Origin: Phyto melanocephala
Lineage: Eukaryota; Arthropoda; Insecta; Diptera; Rhinophoridae
Length of the DNA: 64,000 nt
NCBI GenBank assembly: GCA_941918925.1
Contig: OW799237.1
Span: 58,327,997-58,391,996, forward strand
Reading direction: 5' to 3'
Shown piece after piece: positions 25,810-37,185 of this stretch. Made by a program: the position numbers and the translations under genes. Within the stretch, counting starts at the first letter, position 1. Every line of letters starts with the position of its first letter. The notes beneath the pieces are model-generated. The model ran no database searches. It saw only the letters and a program-made list of their open reading frames with translations, and had not been told where the DNA came from.

Positions 25810-26248
25810 AAGAGTAATATGATTTCTTAAAAAAAACACAGTTATTGTTAAGGAAATTCAAAAGTTTTTAATTTAATGTTAAGACAATCGATACAATTAA
25901 GTTCTAAATAAAACGTCATTCAAATGGCCTCCACGACTTCTTCTGTAGGAACGAATTCGATGAACGCAATTTTCGAGCATTTTTTCCACTAACTCAAGTC
26001 GTATGTCATGTATGGCACTTTCAATATTGACTTATAAAGATTGAAGAGAGTTTGACTAATATTTTATTTTTTCTATATACTTTTTTTAAGATACGGCTTA
26101 AAAAGGAGATAAATGCTGTTATCAATACGAAGTAGCACATAATTATCTTTAATTGATAGGATCTAAAGGAAGTTAAGATGACAATGACAATAATAGCGAG
26201 CTTGATGCTGATGATAACACTATGCTAGTTGAAAAAAACAGACAAGCC

Positions 26249-26697
26249 GGTACGCTGAATTCAGTGGTGCCCGCGGTTTTTTAAGATTGGCTCTGGTTTT
26301 TGAGATATACCGTTATTTCGAAAATGGAGGAGGTTGCACAACATATGTTCGCGTAACTCAAAAACGCTTTAGCTTATTGAGAAAACTTAAAAATCCGAAA
26401 TTCCGCAATAAAGAAAAGTAAAACTTCTTTCTAATGTCCGCAGTCGTTTTAGAAACATAATTTTTTGTTTGAAAAAAAATTAATTTTTTTATCAAAATTT
26501 CGAAATTTTTGTTTTTTAAAAATTCATAAAAAATCAAAAAATTCAGCTAGGCTTTTTTTGCAGACATATAAAAAACGAAGCTGATAACAAAACAAGCCAT
26601 AAATCTTTAAAATCTGTTGGCGACTTTTGATTCTATTCACAAAAGTCGACAAATTTTAGTTAATTTAAGAATTTCATAAAACGCAACACCCCTAAGG
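26249..26697 (+). repeat. left arm of a long internal inverted repeat
   Basis: Starts GGTACGCTGAATTCAGTGG and ends near 'cacccctaagg'. The complement of the whole arm recurs at 30545-31024 with a few percent differences and small indels. The two arms enclose the transposase-like gene at 27060-30159. Confidence 0.88.
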
Positions 26698-27059
26698 GAT
26701 GGCGATAAAGGGAAAGTATAATTTGAGAAAATGTTAAGAACAAAAAACATTGGAGGTCGATCATACATTTTATCCCCCTAGGAGTGAATCCTAGGCCTTA
26801 GAAACAAATGATGGGAATGAAAAATAAAGTTGCGCTGGTCATTTGGCCCGTCTAGGAGTATCTCAGGCGCTGCAGGTGCAAAATTTAAGGCTAGAGTTCT
26901 ACGCGTATTAAAAGCAAATTTCCAAACAAAATAAGCTATTAGTGATCAAAGTCTGTCTACAACTTTTGATTTTTTTAGAAAAGATGTAATTTTTTATAAT
27001 AACCAAACTAAAAAATTTTTGTTGTTAAGTAGCTAAAGTTAAAGTTTTTATTTAGAAAT

Positions 27060-30000
27060 TTATTCTTCTTCCTCCTGCAGATTCCAACAAATATCCCCTA
27101 ATAGCGAATCAAGTTGTTTGCCGCTATACCAGTGTTCGAGCCTGGCTGTTACTTGGTGAAATCTCTCGCCGTGTTCATCAGACTCGGCTGGTGATTGTTC
27201 ATTAAATTTTTCGGCATGGCAATGCAAAAAATGTATTTTCAATGACATTCTAACGTTTAAGTTTTTAAATGCGGTTAGCATATTTTTGATTAAAATTCGC
27301 CAGTTTTCAGACCGATGATTTCCAAATACATTTTCTATTACTGATTTCACACTATTCCAGGCCAATAGCTCGATATCATTCAATGCAACCTCAAATTGAT
27401 TGTCCTTCATACGACGAATGTCCGGTCCATTAAGAATTCCTGTAAAATAAAAAGATTATGATAAGAAATATACATCTAATTTAATAAAGTAGTTAGAGTT
27501 CATACCTTATTTTACTTTCATGCCGCTTAATCGTGGAAAAATTCGGTGCAATTCGGTAAAAGCAACACCATCTGGGCTCAATGCTTTTATAAAATTTTTT
27601 ACAATACCCAGTTTGATGTGGAGTGGAGTGGAGGAAGCAAAATCTTTTCCATCGGCACAAGTGGTAATTCAATAACATTGTTTCTATGCAATCTGCTTTT
27701 CTCACGTAAAGCCCAATCCCGTTTATTTTACTGGCCGCCATCGAAACGCGTATTTCATAAGCACATGAAGCACATTTTTTAAGTATAGCCCAATTGCATG
27801 CCTCTTAAGAGTGCTACCACTTTTAAATCTGCGCATATTTTTCACTTGTGGTCTTTATATTTAATTAACTGCATTATTTTTTTCAGTGATGCGTATGTCT
27901 CTTTAGTATTTGTGCTTAGTGCTATCGGAATAGGACTTTTTAAATTAGTGACATGTAGCAAAACTGCTTTTAAGCTACTTTTGGAAGAATCAATGAATAA
28001 GCGCCAATCTCCAGGATTATAATCATTTTGCATTGTTAAAACCAAGCCGCGGATGTCAGTACAATACGCAATAGAATTATTCTCAATAGATGTAAAAAAA
28101 GTCATAAATCGTCTATGGCGATTGATAGCCCCGTATATTTGTACATCTGGTGCTAAAATATTAGCTCGTTTTAACTCTTTTGTCAAGAGAACGCTCTGTC
28201 TTTGAGATAATTTTAGACGCCGCACAGTGAGACAACGCCGGCATTAAATACAATGAGTAATTGCAGAGTTCTGAAATTTTGCACAGGTTACTTTTGAGAC
28301 AATTCCAGTTAAAAAAAAAAATTAAGAAAATTCGCCCACTTTTACGCCCACCTCCCATACAATCGAAATTTGTAAAATGCCGTATTGTCCGTAATACTTA
28401 AGGGATAACTTTAAATTTTGGTATACTTGAATGTTATATTGTTACAAACATTATCGGAATAAAGTTTTGGACTTTGGCCCACTTTTACCCCCACCCCCCA
28501 TACAACCTCAACATAAAAAGTGCCATATTTTCTAAAATATTTTAGGTACAATCTTCAAATTTGATATTATTATTATTTATATAATTTAAAATGTTTCATG
28601 CAAAAATTACAATAACACGCCCACTCTTACACCCACTTCCCATTAAAATGCAATAAAAAAGAACAATTTTTTTCATTCTATCAATAATTTTTTAATATCA
28701 TCATGGTATTCTAATTTTTTCAATATCTTTATTGCTATCGATCCAAATATCAGAAATTGCACTATAAAAAATTATTGAATTATCCATGACCTTGTAAACT
28801 TTTTTTAACACTTCATATAAACTTGTATAAACTTGCACTCTCAAATATGTAAGTATGTATGTAGATTGTGAATTAAACATATACATAATTGCAATTACCG
28901 TTTGTTGATCAATAATATTTAAAACAACAACAATGTAATATTTTTTTACAGTTTGTTTTTAAAAAGTTTGTGAGCACAATATAAAATATCAAACAAACAA
29001 TTAAAAAAAAAAATTAAAAATTTGTAAACATGCTATTGCATGCTAACATACATACTTATGTACATATGTACGTATAGCGACAAAATGTGCACGTTGCGTA
29101 TTTTTTGTAGTTTTTTGTATGTTTAAAGTACTTTTGCAAACTTTTGCTATATGTCCTCTACTTTAAATGAAAGCAGAGACTTCAATCTTTCATTTGATAT
29201 ACATAAGTCTGCACCTAGGGCAAGGGGCTGCTCTATATTTCCTAGTCCATTGAAAATGCAAAATGTTAAATTTTTACACCACAATTCTGTTGTAAAGAAA
29301 TTTTTTTTTGTGTTTCTTTTTTTAAATTTGTTTTTTATCTACTCATTCTACAACAACTAAATTAATTCAAAAAATACTTTAAGGTTATATTTATTATGTA
29401 TTTTTTTATTGATAAGCTTTTGAATATTACATATTGAACCAACATATTTCAAGCGCGTTAGCATACCTCAACTTTGACTTGCTCTAGACCAAAAAGTAAT
29501 GAAGTTATGAATCTCAAATTTCAGGGAATTGTTACTCATACTTATATCTGTTAATATACTGTGAAAATTTCATCCAAATTGGACGACACGCCACTGTTGC
29601 TTTAGAGCTGTCTCACTGTGCGCCGTACCATTATATCCAGACGAAATTGCATGATTTCATTGTGACTGCATGGAACCGTGATACATGACGGTTGATACAT
29701 TGAAGTAGCTGGTCCACCCGCTTCAACAAAATTAATTATTGAGGGAATATGTTCTGCTGGTATATGGCTATCCGGAACAGGAATTTCATCAGAATGTGGC
29801 AGCGGAAATCGAGCATATGCTGTTTCAGTATAAGATATATAAGTCATTTTTCTTCTGTTCATATCCGCTGTATAATTTATGCACGCATAACACTCATCTT
29901 CAACATAAACTATGGGATCTCTCCAAATCATTGGAACACCAAATGGCATGGCGTCTTCATTTTTGCCCCACTTATTTAAATGGTAAATGCAGTGTGTACA

Positions 30001-30159
30001 CACTATTGATTGTGTCCAACTCTTACCATATATAACATTTAAAGAAAAATATGATTCATACTAGGTACTTGTTTTAGTAGTGATTTTACGGCGACTTGGC
30101 ATATTTTTATATTTTCCACACACATAACAAAAGTAATTAAACTTTTTACATGCCTCCAT
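27060..30159 (-). pseudogene. intron-containing transposase-like gene of an arthropod orphan family
   Basis: Start ATG at 30159: MEACKKFNYFCYVCGKYKN, one stop, then 'CTHCIYHLNKWG', 'AMPFGVPMIWRDP' and 'DECYACINYT'. A 1,398-bp insertion (28223-29620) splits the frame, and joining its flanks gives an unbroken '..MVRRLKLSQRQSVL..'. The second block carries 'YNPGDWRLFIDSSKSSLKAV' and 'LLHVTNLKSPIPIAL', then with four stops 'KICADLKVVALLRGMQLGYT', 'CFMCL' and 'ILLPPLHIKLGIVKNFIKAL'. A 66-bp GT-AG intron (27440-27505) precedes 'GILNGPDIRRMKDNQFEVAL', 'MSLKIHFLHCHAEKF' and 'SDEHGERFHQ', ending in a Glu-rich tail and TAA. I recognise this order from uncharacterised, repeated arthropod and cnidarian proteins that look like DDE transposases (candidate D in RLFIDSS and ICADLK, CxxC in CFMCL). 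The function is inferred. Confidence 0.78.
28223..29620. mobile_element. Transib-like non-autonomous element, CACAGTG ends, 5-bp target duplication
   Basis: Both ends read CACAGTGAGACA inward (28223 forward; complement ending 29620). They are flanked by cgccg at 28218-28222 and 29621-29625. A 5-bp, GC-rich, CG-containing duplication and a terminal CAC are Transib traits, and CACAGTG equals the heptamer of V(D)J recombination signals. Removing the element plus one duplication restores the host frame. The 1.4-kb interior has no transposase; it carries degenerate 'cgcccac.tcccat' blocks at 28330-28660. Confidence 0.72.
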
Positions 30160-30544
30160 CTTAGATATTTCAATATAACTGATTGGATTCAAGACTTTCA
30201 AAGGCTTTTAACTTCACTAATCACTTTCGCAAGCACTTTCCATATGACAGTGAAGGGGTTGAGGAACTCTTATTTATACTGTAATTGTTTTAATCAAAGT
30301 ACCTGTCGAGACCTTCATGACCATGCTTTGTAAAAAAAAATCCAGGACGAATAATATTTCTACCTGTCCCAGGTATAACAATAAAATATGTTATTTTAGT
30401 TTTTTACAAGACCGATTAGTGCGGTTTTGACTGCACAATGAAGGACCGATTTGTGTGGTTTTGTAAGCACAATAAAATACAAAGATGTAAGCATTTATGA
30501 CTTTATTTCTTAATTCTAAGAATTTTTTAATCGGTAACTTCACT

Positions 30545-31024
30545 TCTTAGGGGTGCTCCCATACAAATATTGCGTTTTATGAAATTCTTAAATTAATTAA
30601 AATTTGTCGACTTTTGTGAATAGAATCAAAAGTTGCTAACAGATTTTAAAGATTTATGGCTTGTTTTGTTATCAGCTTCGTTTTTTATATGTCTGCAAAA
30701 AATTAGAAGCCTAGCTGCATTTTTTGATTTTTTATGAATTTTTAAAAAACAAAAATTTCGAAATTTTGATAAAAAAATTAATTTTTTTTCAAAAAAAAAA
30801 ATTATGTTTCTAAAACGACTGCGGATATTAGAAAGAAGTTTTACTTTTCTTAAAGGAAATTTTATTGCGGAATTTCGGTTTTTTAAGTTTTTTCAATAAG
30901 CTAAAGCGTCTTTGAGTTACGCGAACATATGTAGTGCAACCTCCTCCATTTTCGAAATAACGGTATATCTCGAAAACCAGAGCCAATCTTAAAAAACCGC
31001 GGGCACCACTGAATTCAGCGTACC
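30545..31024 (-). repeat. right arm of the long internal inverted repeat
   Basis: Complement of 26249-26697; ends 'CCACTGAATTCAGCGTACC' at 31024. Slightly longer than the left arm because of small insertions (for example near 30850). Confidence 0.88.
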
Positions 31025-31330
31025 CGAATTATGTTAAAACGCCAGGTGCCCAGCTTGTCACGAAAAAAAAGTGTAAATTTCTTGCACAGTGTAATTGGTC
31101 GTTTTAACACCATTATAACAATTCTTGTACTTTATAACTAGTCAAAGATGTATTGAGTATATTACAAACGGTCTTAGATTTTATTATTTTTCTTTTAAAA
31201 CAAATTTTTCTTATTTTTTTATTCAAATATTAAAAACTTTCTAGTTAAAACATTTAGCCATTTTTTAGCGTCTTTTTAGCTAGTTTTTAGCCATTTTTGC
31301 TAATCAAGTTCTGGCATCACTGCTCAACAC

Positions 31331-31829
31331 AAATATATCTTTTCATTGTGAACCATAACTCTTAGGCACTGAGCAGGAGCCGGAGATCCAATATTATAAA
31401 AATTCCGAGGAGAACATACCAAATGCATAGGATGATAAGGACTATTTCCAGATTTGTAAGGAATTCTATGATGCTCATAGAACAAATATATATTTGTGTA
31501 GCTTGGTTACCGTGGTAGTTCGCTGCACGCAAACAGTAAAGTAGAGTCTGTATGACTCCGTTTGACCACTTTGTATAGCACTTGGTGCTGTATTTTTTTA
31601 TTCAGCAAGCAGCAGTGCACATAGTAATTATTTCTGATTTCACAAAGAAAACAAAAGGCAGCCATAAAATATTTCGAAGAAATAAAAATTGTTTTTTTTT
31701 ATTTTTATTTTTTTTTGGGATTTTGGGTCCTTTCTTTATGAGGCTAAAAGTTTTTGAAATAGTTTTAAACTTGTCTACACATTTTTTCGAGGGCTGAAAA
31801 ATTTTTACTTCTGTTGTAAAAGTAAGGGA
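31331..31829. other. unassigned DNA after the hAT nest
   Basis: A/T-rich with poly-T around 31690-31715. No gene or repeat boundary recognised. Confidence 0.4.
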
Positions 31830-32078
31830 AGAAAAATAGACGTAGTGTTTATTATTTATCTTATCCTAGACGGTTATGAGGCGATTGTTCTGGTTTGCAA
31901 TAGTGATTCATTTACGAAAATGTCCAAAAGATAAAAACCATATAGAGGTCTGTGCAATATGTTCTGAAAATTGATTTTAACTACAACACGTACAGCAGAC
32001 GACATCGCCTAATCAGCTTTAAAAAAACAGAAGTTACAAACGGAATGGCAAGACTTGGTACCACAAGTAAAAGGTATG
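31830..32078 (+). repeat. diverged mini-me-like fragment, type B
   Basis: Collinear with the full copies: 'ggttatgaggcgattgt.ctg', 'caatag.gattcatt', 'agataaaaaccatata.agg', 'ttgatttta', and finally 'ttacaaacggaatggcaag' and 'ggtatgata'. Confidence 0.55.
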
Positions 32079-33059
32079 ATAGAAATGAACTAAGTAAATT
32101 TATTATAAAAAAAAATTTAAATTTTCTGTCCATATAAAAGCTTTTTTTAATAAATGTTTTTAGCTTTATTTTACTAATTTTGAGTATTCGCACAATTATC
32201 GTTAGTTCACTATACATATTTTGAAATTGGGGAGAAAATCTATAAGTTTTTACGTATTCAGATTAATTATATTTACTTTAAGTAATGCTTATAAATATTA
32301 TTTGGTTTTTATTAAACCATCTAGTTTTTGATATTCTATTGTCCTCGAAAACGATGCTATGATGTCCCGTTGACAAAATTAAGGCATATTATGCGTATGA
32401 CAAAATGATGGTTTGCATAAATAATATATCGCAAACTCCAATTATTTCTCTGCGATACAATGTGTGCGAAAACATTCGTCACATAAATGTACATATGTAT
32501 ATAAGAGTGTGTGTGTGTCAATATGTTTATCCTTATAAAGTGTAATTTACATGTAATGAACATTCAGGAATTTTTATTTCTATCATCATTATTACGGCAA
32601 AAGTTATGATAACCTGTCACACATGGCTACAATACCACATTAATAATGAAAACACAAAATGAATGCAAAATTACAAATTTCTACTGTCACTGACACCATC
32701 AACCAGCAGCACATCAGTACAGCCGGCCACAAATGACTGACAAAAAAATAATAACAATAAATAAATATACTAAGAAAAATATCGTATAATAAAATATTTC
32801 TGCTTGGTGTTGATCATAAAGAATACATATACATGTATTTTCGCATGCTACGAGTATACGACTACGACAGATATTTTGCAACATTCAAGCAGACGTTGAT
32901 TTTATTTGAATAAGTGTAAGTATGTAGGTTAACACTGACAAAGTAATGATCAGAGTTCTAAGAGAATGAACTTTAAAAACTATTTGTAAACACTTCTTGT
33001 TTCACAATGTAAATAAATACACACTTTCGTTTACATTGCATCCACACGTTCAAGTTTTT
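32079..33059. other. unassigned AT-rich DNA
   Basis: Short TG runs near 32505-32518. No coding signal. Confidence 0.4.
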
Positions 33060-33410
33060 CTGTCAAGTTTTTCACACATACTACTTGCCAAAATAAATTT
33101 AAATTGATTGCTGTGACGAAGGCTGCACGCAATTTTAAAGCAATTTTATTAATCAAAATTATTATTTTTATTCACAAACTTTATTATTTAATTATATTTA
33201 ATTTAAATTGCGGCAGAATTTTTGTAAAACACAAAACAAAAAATTATGGCGGCAGAATATTTGTCAAAAAAAAAAACAAAAATTCGTCACAACAATTGCA
33301 CTCAGCTGTTATATTGACTGTAAATTGAAACATTCGATGGAAAGGGAATTTCAAAAGCAAGTTCGCATCAGGTTCTAAAAGTATGAGTGTATTAGTAAAA
33401 AAGTGTGAGT
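33060..33410. repeat. dispersed repeat, relative of 7850-8215
   Basis: See the shared ordered blocks listed for 7850-8215. The 3' side ends in 'gtatgagtgtattagtaaa', directly next to the mariner relic, so part of it could be that element's terminal region. Confidence 0.35.
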
Positions 33411-33417
33411 GAATAAA

Positions 33418-33842
33418 AATGTTCAGCGAACTCGCCTCTAAATAAGTCTATTGTTAAGCGTGCTGTGTGGCATGTGGCACCGTCTTGTTGAAACCACATG
33501 TCATGCAAGTCAAGCTCTTGCATTTTGGGCAAAAAAAAATTGAATATCATCTCACGGTAGCGCTCACCATTCACAGTTAAGTTACGATTCGCATCACCTT
33601 GAAGAAGTACGGTCCAATGATGCCACTAGCCCATAAACCGCACCAAACTGTGACTTTTTCTGACTGATCTCTACTCCAAAATCGACAATTCTGCTTATTA
33701 ACGCAGCAATTGGGCCTGTTATTCAACAACGTGGAAAATTTTGCGGAAGGATTTAGGTGTGATGAATTTTCTTAACAGAGCACGCATTTTGATAATAAAA
33801 TTCTATAATTTGCAAGTGTTGTTCGTTTGTAAGACGATTCAT
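33418..33842 (-). pseudogene. mariner-like (DD41D, rosa-type) transposase relic
   Basis: Start ATG at 33842 gives MNRLTNEQHLQIIEFYYQN, the usual N-terminus of this group. After a large internal deletion come 'TVWCGLWAS' in shifted frames and then an intact stretch at 33574-33425: 'MNGERYREMIFNFFLPKM', 'ELDLHDMWFQQDGATCHTAR' and 'LTIDLFRGEFAEHF', with the second catalytic aspartate in QQDGA. The C-terminal third with the last aspartate is missing. In this family the final pair lies in 'CDLTPLDYFLWG', about 41 residues downstream; that is recalled knowledge, supported by the copy at 56846. Confidence 0.75.
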
Positions 33843-34645
33843 GGTTAAATTATAGACCAAACTGAAAATGTTTGACAGTGAAACAAAACACGAAACGGGC
33901 GTCAGCTGTTTAAACCAGTGTTGCCAAAAAGATAATAGCTAAAAAATCACCCATTACAAAATAGAATATCTAAAGTACTTAAACTTTATGAAAGATTTTT
34001 TAAATTTTGGTTTTTATATGTGTTTGTTTAGCGGTCAGATTTTACAAACCTATTATTTGCACTTTTTCCTTCTTAAATATTCCTTTTTAAATTCAGGATA
34101 TTAGCCAGTACTCGTAAATATAAATTTGAATTATGAAATTATTAAATATGAAAAGTTTGTTTAATACCCTTATTCAGAACTCAATTTTAAAAATGGCTAT
34201 TAAGAATGAAAATATGTATTGTGATATTAGGTCATAAAAAGTCCCTTGCGAAAAAGTAGACTCTTCGCCTATGACATAAAAAATTATTAGAAAATGAAAA
34301 CAGGCATCCAAGAGCAGAGTTCAAAAAGTGGATGCAGAATATATTTTCGGAATATACGACCAAATTTTGTAAATAATTCACTATATGAAAACCACTGCGG
34401 CAGAAGCAAAAAACATTCGACATATACATACAAACATACATGCGACATACATATTCTTATGACTTCTTAAAAACATTTCAAAAGTACGGAACTGCAAGCA
34501 TATTTTGGTTTTAAATCACGCAATTTAAAACCAAAAATTTCATAAATATCATAAAGATGTAAAATTTGTGGCTATTAAAACCACTGTGAAAAAGTGTCAA
34601 ATTCTCACTTTCATTTGGACCTAAAACACCTCCACACAAGCACAC
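33843..34645. other. unassigned AT-rich DNA
   Basis: Contains 'cagtgttgccaaaaag' at 33914 followed by 'agctaaaaaa', resembling the left end of the hAT nest at 25148, but no partner end was found. Confidence 0.35.
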
Positions 34646-35345
34646 AAAAAAACAAGTAACAGTGCTATATTCGGCCGTGCCGAATCTTATATACCCTTCA
34701 CAACGTGTAGTCATGCAATAACAATTGTTTGTATCACCATTCATCCCATATAAAATACGTGCATACGTACTCGTTAGAATAAATGTGGCATCGAATCCCA
34801 GCTGAGCCAAAAAAATTTTATTTTATTTAATATATTATTTATATTTTATTATTTTTTGTTATATTATTTTTAAATTTTTTTAAAAATTTTTTTTTTGTAG
34901 TTTTTTTTTTATTTTTAATATTTTTTTTTTTTTGTAATTTTTTTTTTTGTAATTTTTTTTGTTTGGTATGTTTTTTACATGTATGTATGTATGTATGTTG
35001 TTGTTGTAATTGTGAAAAAAAACGAGGTGGTCGTGGTTTTTTGCTCATATCTCAGAAAGTTATGGGGCGATTGTGCTGAATTTCAATAGCGATTCATTCC
35101 TGGATATTTCCAAGAGATTGATACCATATACAGATCTGAGGAACATATAGTTGCTTCTAAAAGTTGATTTCAACCAACACACGGACAGACGGGCAGACGG
35201 ACAGACGGTCAGGGCTTAATCGACTCCTCTATTCATAAGCTTTCAGAAAATATATACTTTATGGGGTCGGAAATGAAAATTGTAGAAATTACAAACGGAA
35301 TGACAAAGCTATATATACCCTGTGCACCACAGGTGAAGGGTATAA
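34646..35345 (+). repeat. mini-me/DINE-like element, type B (copy 1)
   Basis: Starts 'aaaaaaacaagtaacagtg' and 'TTCGGCCGTGCCGAA', continues 'cttcacaacgtgtagtcatg', a long A/T region, a cagacgggcagacggacagacgg run at 35186-35208, and ends 'gcaccacaggtgaagggtat'. Nearly identical to 35772-36515 over almost its full length. No coding capacity. Confidence 0.82.
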
Positions 35346-35771
35346 TAAATAGTCTTTTAGGTATTTTGCTGTCAATAATGGGAAAACCAATGACTCAAAA
35401 GTGTTAAAAAGTCATTGAGAACAAAGTTTCATAGTCATTAAAAGCAATAAATTGTTCTGGGATTTGTACAAAACAAATTAAGGCAATTAAAGACAAAAAA
35501 AGAAATAAAACATTTTCATCTTATTAACATTGCAGTTGTATGTATTAACGATGTTAATTTACAATATAAAGTACGTACTTTGGTGAAATATTTCATCTTC
35601 ATATATTGTTTCCAATTGAACTAAAATATAAAAGCAATAAAAATTAATACTAGCAAACAAAAGTATGGCAATACCAACATTTTTAAATACAACATGACAA
35701 TTAGGCATATGCTTATGCCTGACGTGAGATTGGGCTTTTATTGCCCTCCTTTTCAACCTAACCAATGACAT
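35346..35771. other. spacer between two near-identical mini-me copies
   Basis: Unique-looking A/T-rich sequence, no gene. Confidence 0.45.
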
Positions 35772-36515
35772 AAAAAACAAGTAACAGTGTTATATTCGGC
35801 CGTGCCGAATCTTATATACCCTTCACAACGTGTAGTCATGCAATAACAATTGTTTGTATCACCATTCATCCCATATAAAATACGTGCATACGTACACGTT
35901 AGAATAAATGTGGCATCGAATCCCAGCTGAGCCAAAAAAATTTTATTTTATTTTATTTAATATATTATTTATATTTTATTATTTTTTTTTATTTTTTTTT
36001 TTAAATTTTTTTAAAAAATTTTTTTAGAAAAATTTTTAAAAAATTTTTTTAAATTTTTTTTTAAATTTTTTTAAAATTTTTTTTTTGTAGTTTTTTTTAT
36101 TATTTTTTTCTTATTTTTAATATTTTTTTTTTTGTAATTTTTTTTGTTTGGTATGTTTTTTACATGTATCTATGTATGTATGTTGTTGTTGTAATTGTGA
36201 AAAAAAACGAGGTGGTCGTGGTTTTTTGCTCATATCTCAGAAAGTTATGGGGCGATTGTGCTGAATTTCAATAGCGATTCATTCCTGGATATTTCCAAGA
36301 GATTGATACCATATACAGATCTGAGGAACATATAGTTGCTTCTAAAAGTTGATTTCAACCAACACACGGACAGACGGGCAGGGCTTAATCGACTCCTCTA
36401 TTCATAAGCTTTCAGAAAATATATACTTTATGGGGTCGGAAATGAAAATTGTAGAAATTACAAACGGAATGACAAAGCTATATATACCCTTGTGCACCAC
36501 AGGTGAAGGGTATAA
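35772..36515 (+). repeat. mini-me/DINE-like element, type B (copy 2)
   Basis: Same blocks as copy 1. The A/T core is longer (extra ttttttaaaaattt repeats near 36000-36090). The ACRG run is shorter, reading cggacagacgggcagggc at 36367-36384, which lacks the 16 bases cagacggacagacggt found in copy 1. Confidence 0.82.
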
Positions 36516-36916
36516 TAATAAACCGTCGAATTATATACATCAGGGAATGACAACGATTACAACTTCGGATACACATTGAGTATTATTAGCAAAACATGTA
36601 TAAGTGCGTACGGTTACAGCTAAAAAAATTACTCTATCCGTACATACTCGTTTGATGTTCGGCATAAGTATATACAAGTAACCGAAATCTAAGTATTTTT
36701 TGCATAAATACTCTATATTGTACACAGTACAACAAATTGGACTTAAGTACTTAAGTGTTATCGATTATCCGTAAAAAAAAGCGAGTAAAATGAGTAACCG
36801 TTTTTACAATTCAAGCGAGAGCATCAAGTAGAAATTTTTCATGCGTTTTGATTTAGTAAAAATGCACTTGCTTGGGTTATGAAAACAGCACAACCATTAT
36901 GGTACAAACGCACACA
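36516..36916. other. AT-rich DNA with 'acttaagtacttaag' blocks
   Basis: Contains 'aagtacttaagtgttatcg' near 36743 and 'ataagtatatacaagtaaccg', similar in style to 40080-40290. Probably decayed copies of one repeat. Confidence 0.35.
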
Positions 36917-37185
36917 TACATAAACATTATTGTTATACATTTATTTGTTGTTTTTTTATGATCGTTTGTGTGTATACGGCTTAGCAGCCGTAGTTGCTAG
37001 CAGGGATGCCACAAAAAATATTATTCTTAACAAATTTGTCAAAAAATTTAGTGCATTTTTTGACAAATTTGTTAGGAATAATATTTTTTGTGGCATCCCT
37101 GCTAGCAACTACGGCTGCTAAGCCGTATACACACAAACGATCATAAAAAAACAACAAATAAATGTATAACAATAATGTTTATGTA
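36917..37185. repeat. near-perfect 130-bp inverted repeat with 9-bp loop
   Basis: The arms 36917-37046 and 37056-37185 mirror each other about position 37051 with a single mismatch seen (near 37026/37076) and no indel. Each arm contains 'gttgctagCAGGGATGCCAC', that is, flanking DNA plus the end of a hAT-type element. It will form a strong hairpin. Confidence 0.92.

Larger units (their letters stand above)
25148..31322. mobile_element. 6.2-kb hAT-type element or nest, 8-bp target duplication
   Basis: Outer ends CAGTGTTGCCA at 25148 and TGGCATCACTG ending at 31322 form a short inverted repeat of hAT type. They are flanked by a perfect 8-bp duplication, ctcaacac, at 25140-25147 and 31323-31330. 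Inside each end are repeated 'TTTAGCCATTTTT' and 'TAGCTA' blocks, as expected for hAT subterminal binding sites. The interior holds a small MITE (25618-25809), a long internal inverted repeat (26249-26697 and 30545-31024), and a minus-strand transposase-like gene with an insertion. Whether that gene is the element's own transposase or belongs to a second element nested within is not decided by the sequence. Confidence 0.85.

Noticed and set aside
36930..37172. Two near-identical 63-codon open frames on opposite strands
   Set aside because: They are mirror readings of the 130-bp palindrome, not genes.
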